From positions 310,001 through 374,000 of the forward strand of contig JAQSEB010000027.1 in NCBI GenBank assembly GCA_030063045.1: a stretch of 64,000 nt of DNA, given 5' to 3'. Source of the stretch: Pratylenchus scribneri (Eukaryota > Nematoda > Chromadorea > Rhabditida > Pratylenchidae). Below, in pieces: positions 25,240-36,008 of the stretch. The position numbers and the translations under genes are program-made. The notes under the pieces were generated by a model. That model did no database searches, was not told the origin of the DNA, and worked only from the letters and a program-made list of their open reading frames with translations. Each line of letters begins with the position of its first letter. Within the stretch, counting starts at the first letter, position 1.

Positions 25240-25609
25240 ATGAAAAATCAATTCGCCTTCATGCCTCTGCTGGTGGTGGTTTTTGCCATAGTTTTCTTCA
25301 TCGGCAATGATGTGGGTGTTTTGGCCTATTACAACATTTGTACCACTGACCAAAAGGAAAATCCGACTTTTAGTAAACATTTTTTTAGAATAATATATAA
25401 AAAAATTTAATAAAATTTATTCAAAAATATATAAAAAAAATTAATAATAATTAATTTATTGAAAAATTTCCTATCTACATTCATCAGCTTGTTCCGGCGG
25501 TCCCTTACTTGGTGACATATGCCACAATGACTATGAGCAAGAGGGTCAACTTTGCGGTATTCCAGATGCTAGCGCAGTGCATAAATATCGTTTTTGCTGC
25601 AAATTCTAG
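25240..25609 (+). CDS. Small secreted six-cysteine protein (2 exons)
   Basis: Exons 25240-25372 and 25488-25609 join in phase to 84 aa. Residues 1 to about 28 form a signal peptide or signal anchor (FAFMPLLVVVFAIVFF). The rest is short and has six cysteines in the order ICTT, TCSGG, DICHND, LCGIP, FCCKF, so three disulfides are possible. The gene is too short per exon for a simple ORF scan. The size and architecture match secreted nematode peptides, including candidate effectors and antimicrobial-like peptides, but the spacing matches no family I recognise. Function unknown. Confidence 0.65.
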
Positions 25610-26389
25610 CCTGATGGATTTTTATGGAAAATAAATCCGAAGAATGCGATGAGAAAATTGCAAAATAAAGAATTAAAATATTCATATGAAAAAAAAGGAT
25701 AAAAATAAATATTCGTTTAAATAGCAAAATGCAATATAAAAATGTCAATTATTATTAAAATAATTTTTTAAATTTCTAATAAGGGGCAAAATTTTTTTCG
25801 AAAATATAAGGTATTCTGTGGTTTGGATAACCTAGTTGGAAATTTATTGGAATGATAAAGCATTTGACATTGTAATTTATTTAAGAATATTATATATTAC
25901 TCATCATTTTTCGCTGAAAGTGGTCATTTTACTTTAGAAATTAGAATTAACCAATTTTCTATGTTTTCAAATTAAAGAAAAATTGCGAAGTAGTAAATAA
26001 AATTGCATTCGAAAAAAATTAATTTTACGATTATTAAAATATAATTTAATAAAAAAAAATGATCTGATGAGTGATTTGTATTTTATGAAAATGGATGACC
26101 GAATTTTATATCTTTGTTGCTTATTTTCTTTCTGCCCTTTTTAATTGGTATTATAGAAATGTAAATGTAACATAAATTCTGAATGAATTTGTTTAGTTTT
26201 ATGAATAATCGAAAGAAGTCCTTCACTCTGCTTTTTAATTGGTAGATAAATCATGAAAATTGAGGAGAGGCAATTGTGGAAAATAGTAATTAATAAAGCT
26301 GTGCAGAATCAATTTATATGGTATTTTATCGGCATTATCATCTTTCTTACAAAATAAATTAGAAAAATTAATTAGAAAAATTTAATTTC
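25610..26389. other. Convergent intergenic region with family-flank similarity
   Basis: AT-rich. Parts, such as ATATTACTCATCATTTTTCG near 25890, resemble sequences near other members of the two-CxxC gene family (for example 40510, 41730 and 48800). No exon recognised. Confidence 0.4.
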
Positions 26390-26795
26390 TCACCGATCGC
26401 AATGGGGACATCGCTCCTTTGAGATCGAGATAGTCCAATTTTTTTTTAAAAGAATGTACAGCATTAAACAGACACCAAGCACAAAGAGCGTGCCACCAAT
26501 TCCCAATGCGATTTGAGTTATATAATTCCCAACAAAAAAGTATGGAACGCTAAGAACAATGCCAAAACCCAGCAATGCAAATCCCAGCATGAAAAAGGCA
26601 AAAATCATTGCAAGTAAAATGAAAAGAATGAAAGGAAGAAAGCAAAGTGCTAATAAGCCCATGAAAATGTCACCACCGTCTGTTTCATTCTTCGTATCTG
26701 CAATGTGCATGAAAATAGAAAGTAGAATATAATATAGTAAAAAATGCATAAAACTTACAATAATTGTTGCAATTTTTGCAGCGAATTCTCACCAT
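26390..26795 (-). CDS. Two-CxxC small membrane protein, member 1
   Basis: Exons 26759-26795 and 26390-26697 (minus), 114 aa. Exon 1 encodes MVRIRCKNCNNY with the first CxxC. Exon 2 has two or three strongly hydrophobic segments and ends RCPHCDR with the second CxxC. The 37-nt first exon ending in phase 1 inside a TAT codon recurs in paralogues. Two CxxC pairs bridged by hydrophobic sequence recall LITAF-like zinc domains, which insert in endosomal or lysosomal membranes, but the canonical LITAF motif is not complete, so this is a resemblance only. Confidence 0.75.
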
Positions 26796-27086
26796 TTTGT
26801 CCGGTTTTTAACAATTTTTATTGCTGTAATTTAGCTTTTTTTAAATTTAATTTGACAATTTTTAAAGATGTAAATTAAATAAAAATGAATTCTTGAATGA
26901 ATTGAATTCAACTTTTTTATTATATAGTTCTATGAAAGGTCGAAGGCAATTTAATTAATTCTATTTTTAATTGGTAGATATAAGATATATTATAAAAATC
27001 GGTAGATAAGCAATTAGAGAAATGAATGTAATTAAAAATGATAACTTCTGAATAAATAAGAAATGAGTTTTCTGGGAAATTAAATA
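26796..27086. other. Short intergenic stretch
   Basis: AT-rich; upstream region of the minus-strand gene. Nothing else seen. Confidence 0.35.
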
Positions 27087-27170
27087 ATGCCATTAATTTG
27101 CCATCATAAATTCCGATGGAGATTTAAGAAAGAGGTCAATGAACCATCCAATGTTGCTGCAGCAAGAGGT
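27087..27170 (+). other. Isolated HTH-like exon fragment
   Basis: An open segment starting at ATG 27087 reads KFRWRFKKEVNEPSNVAAAR and is followed by a good donor (G, then GTAAGT). The EPSNVAAAR part resembles the first helices of transposase-type (pogo/CENP-B-like) helix-turn-helix domains. No following exon is found. Probably a relic. Confidence 0.3.
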
Positions 27171-27339
27171 AAGTTTTACCGATCACACTCAATTCCACAT
27201 TTTGAATGACCAAACACCAAAGAAATTATTTCAATTTCAATGAAGGATTAATGAACCCCAGTAGGAATTATAGAATTTCATTTAGACAAAAATACTCTTT
27301 GATTTTTGATCATTGAAAAATTAGGCCAAAAGAGTAAAA

Positions 27340-27715
27340 GGTTTTTTGCCGAGAGATTTGGGTTCTTTTACCGATACCGAGAGATCGGTTTTTTGATTAG
27401 AACTTTTTTGTGCTTGATCCTAGACCCCTAAACCATTTAACATATTTATAGAGCTCATCGAGACGCGTCGATTGATGATAGTTTGTCGCGATTTGGCCAA
27501 AATTCAAAGTATTAAACCGTTTGAAGCATATTTTGGTTTATAACTCTTTTAGTTTTGAACCAAACTTCAACAAACTATCATCAATCGACGCGTCTCGATG
27601 AGCTCTATAAATATGTTAAATGATTTAGGGGTCTAGGATCAAGCACAAAAAAGTTCTAATCAAAAACCGATCTCTCGGCAAAAGAACCCAAATCTTTCGG
27701 CAAAAAATCCCCATC
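27340..27715. mobile_element. Foldback element, CG-core family
   Basis: A near-perfect palindrome of about 375 bp. Outer arms hold CCGAGAGATCGGTTTTTTGA and its complement, then ATCGAGACGCGTCGATTGAT and its complement, with a centre near TTTGGTTTATAACTC. No coding capacity. A transcript would fold into a long hairpin. Confidence 0.85.
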
Positions 27716-28066
27716 CCATATTAAAAAAAAATAAAAATGTCCAAAAATACATTTTTGTTTAACAACAATATTCTGTCGTAGACAGAGTCAATATATATTA
27801 TATAATTCACTATTCTTAGTTCTTTTAAAAATGTAAAAAGGAAAAATCAAATAAAATTTCTAATGTTGAATTATTTAAAATTGCATTGTAAATTTTCCTA
27901 AATTTACAGCAAACAAACTCCCAACTTCAAATGTAATGAATTTATTTTTCTTTAATCCTTCAAATAATAATTTCGTTTTAAATAAATAACTCCATGGTTT
28001 TAACATCTTGAAAATTTTGGAGAATTTAAAAAAAAATAAGATCATCATTTACACATAGACAGTCTC

Positions 28067-28250
28067 CGCCTACGTGGACAGTCTCCGCCTTAAGACGTGG
28101 ACAGTCTCCGCCTTAAGACGTGGACAGTCTCCGCCTTAAGACGTGGAAAGTCTCCGCCTTAAGACGTGGTCCGCCTTAAGACGTGGAAAGTCTCCGCCTT
28201 AAGACGTGGACAGTCTCCGCCTTAAGACGTGGAAAGTCTCCGCCTTATTA
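28067..28250. repeat. 23-bp minisatellite, about 9 copies
   Basis: Tandem units of the form TTAAGACGTGGACAGTCTCC followed by GCC, with GGACAG/GGAAAG variants and one shortened unit near 28168. There are no unique spacers, so this is not a CRISPR array. It is GC-rich against the background. Confidence 0.9.
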
Positions 28251-29463
28251 CCAATTTTTGCTTTAAATATAATTAATTTCTGTTTTAATTTTGCAATTTT
28301 CGCCTTATAAAATTTCCACCAACTTCCAAAAGTTCCATTCATAGAATTTTGTACCTATTCATTTAAATAAAATTTAGCATCATAAAAAAAATCAAATTTT
28401 AGAAATTTATCACAAATAAACAATTTTCCTCCACTTTATTTAATAATTTCTTTTCTTGGAATAATTTTTTTAAAAAAAAATTATTTTTTATTCCACAAAC
28501 CACATAAATAAAATTAATTTAAAAGAAATAAAATTACGCGAGGCAAATTCTTGGGAAAAATTTTGCCAATATTTTGCCTCCTCATTTTCTAAATTTACAA
28601 ATTATATTGTACATTTTATTCCGTCTTAATCAGAAAAAGGTAAATTAAATTAACTGTAAATTCAAATTTTATGTTCACCATTCTTAATTCCAATCATTTC
28701 ATTCAAATAAACGAAGAGGACAGAGGGAGGTGCACTTATCATTGAAGGTCATGCGCTGTAATAAAATAATGATTGGCATTTGGGATTTGGCCTAATTTAC
28801 AAATAAAAAATTTAATTTCAAAAAATTTTTCTGAACATTTTCAAAATACCAAAATATTCGCAGCTTTCACCTTTAACTAGAGGAATCACAATATTAAAAT
28901 ATTTATTGTGGTCACATTAGTTTATGTTCAAAATTTAAAAAAATTGTAAACATTTTATAAGAGATTTTTGAAGATAATTTGATCGTATGAAGATTCGTAT
29001 TTTTCATAGTGGCATTCTTTCAAAAAAGTATATTTTTGAGACTTAAAAAATGAAAAAATATAAGTTATGTATTTATTTATTTGTAGTTTTGATATTCAAA
29101 TTTCAAATAAATTTCCTATGGCTCCGACTTCCTGGGCCATTTTTATCTTATGTTGAGTCTTAACTTAAGATAAATGAACAAACTTTTATTAACCTTATTA
29201 AAAATTTATCAGTCCAATATTTTTTGTAATTTTAAACAATTTTGTAACAGATTTTGACAATAATTCGATCGTAGTAGATTTGTATTTGTAAAATACAAAA
29301 AAGTATTATTCTTTAATGAATTATAGTATTTATTTGGACTATATCATACTTTTTGATATTCAAATTTCTAATTCATTTTTTTTCTACGATTACCGGCTAA
29401 TTTTTAATCAACTTTTATTTTTATAGAATTCAAATATTCTGTAATTTTCACGGTGGCCAAAAA
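28251..29463. other. Intergenic stretch upstream of chemoreceptor
   Basis: AT-rich sequence, presumably with the promoter of the gene at 29464. No exon with supporting splice sites was found. Confidence 0.5.
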
Positions 29464-32400
29464 ATGTCTTCATCCACTGCTTCCGAATCTGAATCCATTG
29501 TCCTCAAATCCACCTCCACTCCTCCCGAATATTTGCCATTTCTTCAATTTGGCGAGAATTGCATTTGCGCCATTGCCCAATGTTTTTCCCTGCTATTATT
29601 TGTTGCTCTTTTACTGCTTTCTTCATCGAACAAAAAATTTGCTGGCATTTTTTGCTGCTCATTTGCATCCATCCCAAATGGAGCGAAATTCTCACCGGCA
29701 TTAAAATTGCTTTTTTGCGTTCAAATTATTGGCTCATTGATTTCATTGCCCTATCATTTTTATCGAAACTGGAATTGGCATTTTCCAGGAACTTATACGG
29801 TTAATCCTTATTCACCAGAGGTGAGCTGATAAGAATTTCTTTTTTCGTTGTGAATTATTGTCAATTTGATTTTTGACCAGAATAACCGTTTATAACTTTA
29901 AACAATCTATTTTAGCAAGTAATCAAATCCTAAATAATATTCTGAATAATATATCAAAAAATGAAGAAAATTCCTTGAAATATTTTTAGTATTGCTAGTA
30001 AAAAGTTAATCACTATTTAAGCACCTTCATACTCCAAAAAATTCAGAATTTTTTAATAGCAAATTTGATTCCATCAAGATAGGAATATTATTTTCAAATT
30101 ATTAGTCTTAATTCGGAATTAATTTTTTGAAATAATTAAAAACATTACAAATGAGCAATGCGGAAACTTTTAATTTAACAATAAACAAAAATTTATCAAT
30201 CCAATCCAACAAAATAAGCAGGATTAAGCAAACAGTTCCTATAAAATTGATGTGAAGAAAATGGCACAAAATTTTATGGAATTTGCAAAAATTAGATTCT
30301 TTATTTTAATCATTATTTATTATTTTTATTTTTATTTTTTTAAATTTCGCTTGGTTTTGTTGCCAATTGTCCCGTTTATTTCATAAAAAAATTAGAATTT
30401 ATATTCTAAATAACAAAAAATAATTTATGAGATGCAAAAATATGTGTGAAAAATTAAACAAATGGATATTTTTTATGTACTTATTTATTAATTTTAACAA
30501 AAAATTATTCTTTTATTTTACATTAAATATCAATGTTAAAATTTTTTTGGTTAATAAAATATATATAAAAATAAGAATTAATGCATTCCAATAAAAATTC
30601 CCTGAAAATAAATAATTAAATATTTTATCATAAAAAATGCTAGATTCTATTTTGGACTGGCATGCTTGCCTATGTTTATTATGGGATAGCACCGGCAGCC
30701 GTATTCATGCTCACTTTGGAACGATGTTTGATGCTTCGTTTCCCTATGGCCAATTTCTTCAAAAAGCTTCATTTTCAATTGGCTCAAATTGCATTAATTT
30801 TGGGTATTGCTATTTACAGTGCCCTTGGTTTTATGAGCGAATTGCCATTGGACATGGACAAATGTATGAGAAAAAAATTATTTAAACTTTTAAAATTCTT
30901 TAAATCATTAAAATTTTCTTTAATTTTATTTAAATTATGCAAATTTAATAATAATTTTTTAGAGAATGAATTTCGGAGAAAATTCAAAAATTTATGTTTG
31001 GCTAAAAAAAGGCAGGGAATTTTATTTTCATATCTTTCTGGTCATTATTTTTTAAATGTCAATTTTTTGCCTCCCTAATTATCGTTAATTTTACCTCTAA
31101 ATAAAGCTAAAAAAGAAAATTTTTAGGGTTAGCGTTAAGGATAGGATTCAATATACAATTTGAAAGACCACAAAAGCTGCGATCTATATTATATAAATCA
31201 CTTAAATTAACTAATTGGCCACTGAATTAGAAGCCAAAATCTTTTGGCCATATAATGAACATAACTCAAAAACATTATGACCACAAGTCCATAATCACTA
31301 CAAATTCCTAGCCTTATTAGAACCCATGTCACCCCTAATATAAACCTAACCCCTAAGACTAACCCTAAAATTTTCCAAGAAAATTATTTTTTTATCTCTA
31401 ATTAGAGGCAAAAAAATAATTCGAATTGGGAGGCAAATATTGTTTTCGTTATTTTTTAAATTAATCTTTTTAAAATCTATATAATATACCCTATTAAAAG
31501 ATAAACACATTATCTGTTTTATTTAATTTCAAAATTAAAAAATATAAATTAAAAATTTATTTATTTATTTATTTTTTGTGGTTATTAATAGTTGTCAATT
31601 GTGAATGGACCAGTTGCATGTTTTACAAATATCGTGGATTATTTCAAGCTGTAGGCAAAATTGCATTCAGCACTGCAAATGTTCTGACCAGTGCCATTTT
31701 TTTGTATCAGCTGCATGGCACGGAATTGGCAAAAAAATTGGTGAACTATAAATATATTTTAATTTAAATTAATTCCTATCACAATTTAAGAATAATCGAA
31801 TTGTTGTGTTCACAATTTGTATTGAAACATCCTGGGGCATCATTCCTGGTTATGCCACTTTTTTATTTAATTATGTGAGTTGGCAAATTTATTATTTAAG
31901 AAGTTTAATTATTAAATTATGAAGGGAAAATAAAATGGAATTTTTTAATTAGTTAAAAAATTTTTGCCAACTTATTATAAAATTTAGTATAGTAAATTTG
32001 AATTTGCCCTATGTCATTAATATTTGCAATTTTAGTAATTTAATATTAATATTTACAAATTTGATTAAAAGTATGATTAATTCTAGCATTAATTTAGCTA
32101 ATTACACAAAATGAACCAATGTTTTGATTCACTAATGAGGAGTAGGATTTTGGGAAAAAGGTAAAAATGTTTAGATTCAAAAAGTATCCTCTTTTTTTGG
32201 TATAAAAATTAATTTCTTTGGACAGCTACAAAATATTTTCAAATTATCCAAAAATCTTATTCCTTAATGAGCCGACAATTGACTAATTTTATGAAACATT
32301 GCTTAACCAAATTTTAATTTTACATAAAAAATCATAAATATAATTAAAATCAATTTTTTTCAAATTTATGGTACATTTATTTCCGATATTTACCTCCAGA

Positions 32401-32621
32401 TTAATGGCATTCCAAATTCACGGTACACCGGTGAAATTGGCATTTTCCTATGCTCCTTGGACGGTATTACATGTGCTCTGGCCTATTGGCTATTGCTTCG
32501 TTGGCGTCAAAAGCAACAAGAAAAGAAGAAGACTATCATCAAATTAAACAACACAAATACGGTAATTTTAGGAGGGATGGTGCCGAGTGGAACGGAAATG
32601 AACAATAAATTACGATATTAA
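29464..32621 (+). CDS. Seven-transmembrane chemoreceptor-like protein (5 exons)
   Basis: Exons 29464-29820, 30644-30863, 31592-31740, 31791-31874, 32400-32621; 343 aa with all phases closed. The last two exons are short and easily missed. TM1 is the leucine-rich LLLFVALLLLSSS, TM3 ends with MLTLERCLMLRFP (ER in place of DRY), and the last membrane segment ends in a basic tail (LLRWRQKQQEKKK). The layout is that of nematode serpentine chemoreceptors; I cannot assign the class. Introns contain telomere-like CCCTAA stretches and an inverted repeat (31064-31437). Confidence 0.75.
31064..31437. repeat. Inverted-repeat segment in chemoreceptor intron
   Basis: The ends TTTGCCTCCCTAATT and AATTGGGAGGCAAA are inverted, and ACCTCTAA / TTAGAGG lie inward. 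The interior carries CCCTAACCCC-type stretches. Probably a non-autonomous element; no clear target duplication. Confidence 0.5.
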
Positions 32622-32906
32622 TTTTTTAAATTGATATTTAAATTTTATTTTTTCAAAAATGCTAATTTTAAAAAAAAATAAAATTTTTGTTTAGATTTTA
32701 AATTCTATGAATTAATTTATATTCTTTAACAAATTTTTTCGTGAATTATGTAATTGTAGATAAAGAAAATTTTTTTAATAGTTTCATAAAATTAGCAAAA
32801 TATTTTCTATAAATTAAAAATTTATGGCCATTAGTTAGTTTATGGTCATAAATTTTTAAAACAATTTTGTGATGAATTTTTGAATCTCATAAAATGTCGT
32901 GTCAGT

Positions 32907-33005
32907 AGAAGAAAAAACAATCATCAAATTGAAAAATACAAATATAGAATAATCGGAGGGATGGTGTCGAATGCCGCAGAAATGACCATTAAATTTAGAT
33001 TTTAA
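32907..33005 (+). pseudogene. Duplicated fragment of the chemoreceptor 3' end
   Basis: This segment repeats the last part of the final exon at 32521-32621 in diverged form, for example AATCATCAAATTGAAAAATA against the ATCATCAAATTAAACAACAC of the gene, and GGAGGGATGGTG in both. The reading frame is not preserved. It is a local partial duplication about 390 bp downstream. Confidence 0.7.
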
Positions 33006-33248
33006 TTTTATATAATTTTCCACGGTTTTTATTATTATATCCTATCAATTTAAGTATAAGCAAATTATTTTCTCAATTTAATGTCCAAAATTTTTTTGAA
33101 TGAATATCAGAAAATTCTGGCTAGATTCTATGAAATCAAACAATTTAACAATTTGCCAATTTTTATCATAAAAATTTTCAACAGAGTGATTAATCAAAGG
33201 AATCCATGAATAAATTGAACTTCAAAAATTCATATTTTTATCATTTTT

Positions 33249-33709
33249 TCATTCTTTGCAATTATTTGCAAATATGTGCAAATTTGGTCCATTCGCCACT
33301 TTTGCCGTTGCTTCACCTTTGCTCATTTCAATCCAAACATTTTGGAATTTTTCAGTTTTGGGAAAATGAACTTTAACATCAAATGTGCAATTCTCCTCGA
33401 ATTGATTAATATTAATTGAATTTAATTAAATTAACTAACGCATTTTGCCTCAAATTCCAAATATGGCTCCGGATCAACTAGATTGACCTGTACATCCACA
33501 TCAAAATTACCAAATTTGTCTGTTGTCGTTTGACTCAAAACGAAGTCCACTTTAGGATCCTTAAGATCCACTTCAATTCCCTCCAATGGCATTTGATTTT
33601 CCCGGCATTGGAGTGTGCCATTTATATGGTAATGATGGTGGTCACCATTGGCATAGCCAGAAATGAAGGCAAAAAGAATGAATTGGATGGAAAAAATATA
33701 TTTGAACAT
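33249..33709 (-). CDS. Secreted transthyretin-like family protein (2 exons)
   Basis: Exons 33440-33709 and 33249-33395 (minus), 138 aa. The start at 33709 gives a signal peptide of about 22 residues (FKYIFSIQFILFAF); upstream in-frame ATGs would bury it. The mature part shows the nematode transthyretin-like pattern: INGTLQCRENQMPLEGIEV, then TTTDKFGNFDVD, then LEFEAKC, with a second exon reading ENCTFDVKVHFP and closing NNCKE. The family is a large set of nematode secreted proteins, some implicated in signalling or recognition of dying cells and some in parasitism. The exon 2 acceptor (TTCGAG) is weak, so the C-terminal 48 residues are less certain. Confidence 0.8.
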
Positions 33710-34081
33710 TTTTGAGGGATTGATGATTTTTGATAAGGAGAAAATTTTTAAAATAATTTTTTTTTTGATGTGAACGTGGACGGATTTAAAGGCCAATAAA
33801 AATGAATAAAACATTTTTTAATTTAATGGATAAAAAAATATAATATATTCAATGATGAAAATAATTTCATTTTTGTTTTAAATAAACAGAAATGCAAAAA
33901 TGGAAAGAAATTTTAAACAATTTTATTATAAAACTCATAAAATGTTCAATCATTTCCATCGAAGAAATTTGAAAAAAAAATATTTTGCTGATTTTATCAA
34001 AATTAAAAAATTAATTGATTAAATTTCTTGCATAATTGCAATAATTCTGGACCAATTTCTGTATCATTTGATAGATAAGAG

Positions 34082-34898
34082 TAGGGTAGGATCGGTTCGG
34101 TTAACCGAACCGAAACCGAAACCGAAACCGAGGATTTTAGGTCTAAAAACCGAAACCGAAACCGAGATTCAAAAACCGGCCAAAACCGAAACCGAGGGTC
34201 AAAACCGATCGGTTTTTCGGTTTTTAGATTTTGCCCAGAAGGCCAATTTTTGGTTAAAACATGCCTTGAGTAGCCATTTTTTACTGAAAATTTTCCCTAG
34301 CGGAGCATTTTTGGCTTAAAATTTTATCTTTAGAAAGCATTTTTGGTAAAAATTTTTCCCTATCGGGCAATTTTGACTAAAATTTACCGCCTACAGTCAA
34401 TTTTTGGCTGAAATTTCCCCTAACGGGGCACATTATAGTTTAAATTTTCTCTCTATTGAATCATTTTGGCTTTGTGCAATGCAATATTTGATTAATTTTC
34501 TCCCTACGGGACTATTTTTACTCAAATTTTTCTATTATTAGATGCGCATTTTTAATTAAAATTCTTTCATATCAGACCTTTTTTGTTCTGATTTTTCCCT
34601 GCGGGGCAATTTTGAATAATTTTTTTCCTTTGAGGCCATTTTCATTTAAACGGACCCAGAAAAAAAACATAAAAATTGATTAAGAAAATATTGCATTTTA
34701 TTTTGTTTGATTTTTTTCGATATTTTATGAAAAAAAATTTTTTGATATTTTTATGACCATTTTTCAAAAACCGCCAAAACCGAGAAACCGAAACCGAAAC
34801 CGAGGATTTTTCTAAAACCGAAACCGAAACCGTGAACTCAAAACCGGCCAAAACCGAAACCGAAGACCCCGGTTTAAAACCGACTCTGTCCTACCCTA
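34082..34898. mobile_element. Non-autonomous hAT-like element rich in CCGAAA repeats
   Basis: 817 bp with TIRs TAGGGTAGGA and TCCTACCCTA and an exact 8-bp target duplication GATAAGAG (34074-34081 and 34899-34906). Both ends carry (CCGAAA)n-type repeats in opposite orientation. The middle has diverged tandem units like CCCTAGCGGAGCATTTTTGG. No transposase. Confidence 0.9.
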
Positions 34899-35091
34899 GA
34901 TAAGAGTGTGCTCTTTAATTTATTAACAAAAGCATTAAAATTGGTTCAGGCCTTGAAAAGTAATTAACATTCGTGACTTAGTTGAACAACAAATGGACAA
35001 AATTATTCCTATTTTTTTCATGCCTTTATTTACCCTTTTTTCATCCATTTAATGTAAATGATGGGGAGAATCTCTGAAAATGAATTCACAT

Positions 35092-35163
35092 TCCGATGTG
35101 GTCTAGTGGTTAGGATCCGTGGTTTTCACCCACGTGGCCGGGGTTCGATTCCCCGCATCGGAA
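35092..35163 (+). tRNA. tRNA-Glu (UUC)
   Basis: A 72-nt cloverleaf with seven-pair acceptor stem TCCGATG/CATCGGA, A box TGGTCTAGTGGTTAGG, anticodon arm CGTGG-TTTTCAC-CCACG with anticodon TTC, and T arm CGGGGTTCGATTCCCCG. No intron and no encoded CCA, as in eukaryotes. Pol III would transcribe it from the internal A and B boxes; a T-run (TTTTC) follows. Confidence 0.95.
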
Positions 35164-35699
35164 TTTTCTTTTTGAATTTGCTTAATGATTTTGGAGCTAA
35201 ATAAAGCTAAAAAATGTTAACTTAAAAGTAATATAATTTCGTTAATATATCCTCTATTTGAAAGAAATTTTACCTTTTTGCCACTTATATATGGAAAAGA
35301 TATTTACATTTTCTAAGAAAAAATATTTATTGTTTTATGCAAAAACAAAATCAAGCAGTGTAAAAAGAAAAGTAAACAGAAGGAATTTAGGTGAAACAAA
35401 ATTTAGAAAATACTATAATGAGAATTTCTTCGTTTTTTTCTGCCTTTCTATTATTCAAATATTCTCAATGAAGGACATTTTGGAATTCTTTGAATTGCCA
35501 TTCTTTTTTCCCAAAATTCACACCAACTGAATCGCCAGTGCAGGCTAAATCAACAGCTGGGAAAAGTCGAAATTTTGCAAATTTTGGAGGTATTTCAGCC
35601 TTTCCTGAATTAAAAATATTTATTTTTTGCAGTTTTAATTTTTATTTGGGATATTTAATTTGTCGAAAAAAACATTATGAAAATGTTCAAAAGATTATA
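35164..35699. other. Intergenic stretch after the tRNA
   Basis: AT-rich with two weak open frames and no supporting splice structure. Nothing recognised. Confidence 0.4.
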
Positions 35700-35970
35700 A
35701 AGTTTAGTAATTTGTCCTAGGCCTCTAAACAATATACCCAACCGAAATCTCGAAGCATCGATTCTCGATTGATATATATTCTTTCATGGTTTGTTCAAAA
35801 TGAAAGGATATTAAACCACTTAAACCTTCTTGTGGGTTTTGGTTCAAAACCAATTAAATCATGACAAATTATATGCCATTCGATGCTTCCTGGCGATCTC
35901 TATCCAATGGATATATATGTATATGTACATATATGGTTTTAGAGTCTAGGAGGAACCACTAAACCATTTT
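35700..35970. mobile_element. Foldback element, CG-core family
   Basis: Inverted arms around GTTTGTTCAAAATGAAAGG and GGTTCAAAACCAATTAAATC. The outer arms GTCCTAGGCCTCTAAACAAT and TTTTAGAGTCTAGGAGGAAC are complementary. It lies just downstream of the SPRY gene. Confidence 0.75.
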
Positions 35971-36008
35971 CAATAATTTTTCGCCAAATAAAATATTTAC
36001 AATTTTAT

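Noticed and set aside
28067..28250. Possible CRISPR-like array
   Set aside because: Units are directly adjacent without unique spacers, in a eukaryotic genome; it is a minisatellite.
29453..29804. Alternative frames over the first exon of the chemoreceptor, both strands
   Set aside because: They are shadows of the frame starting at 29464, which alone connects in phase to four further exons.
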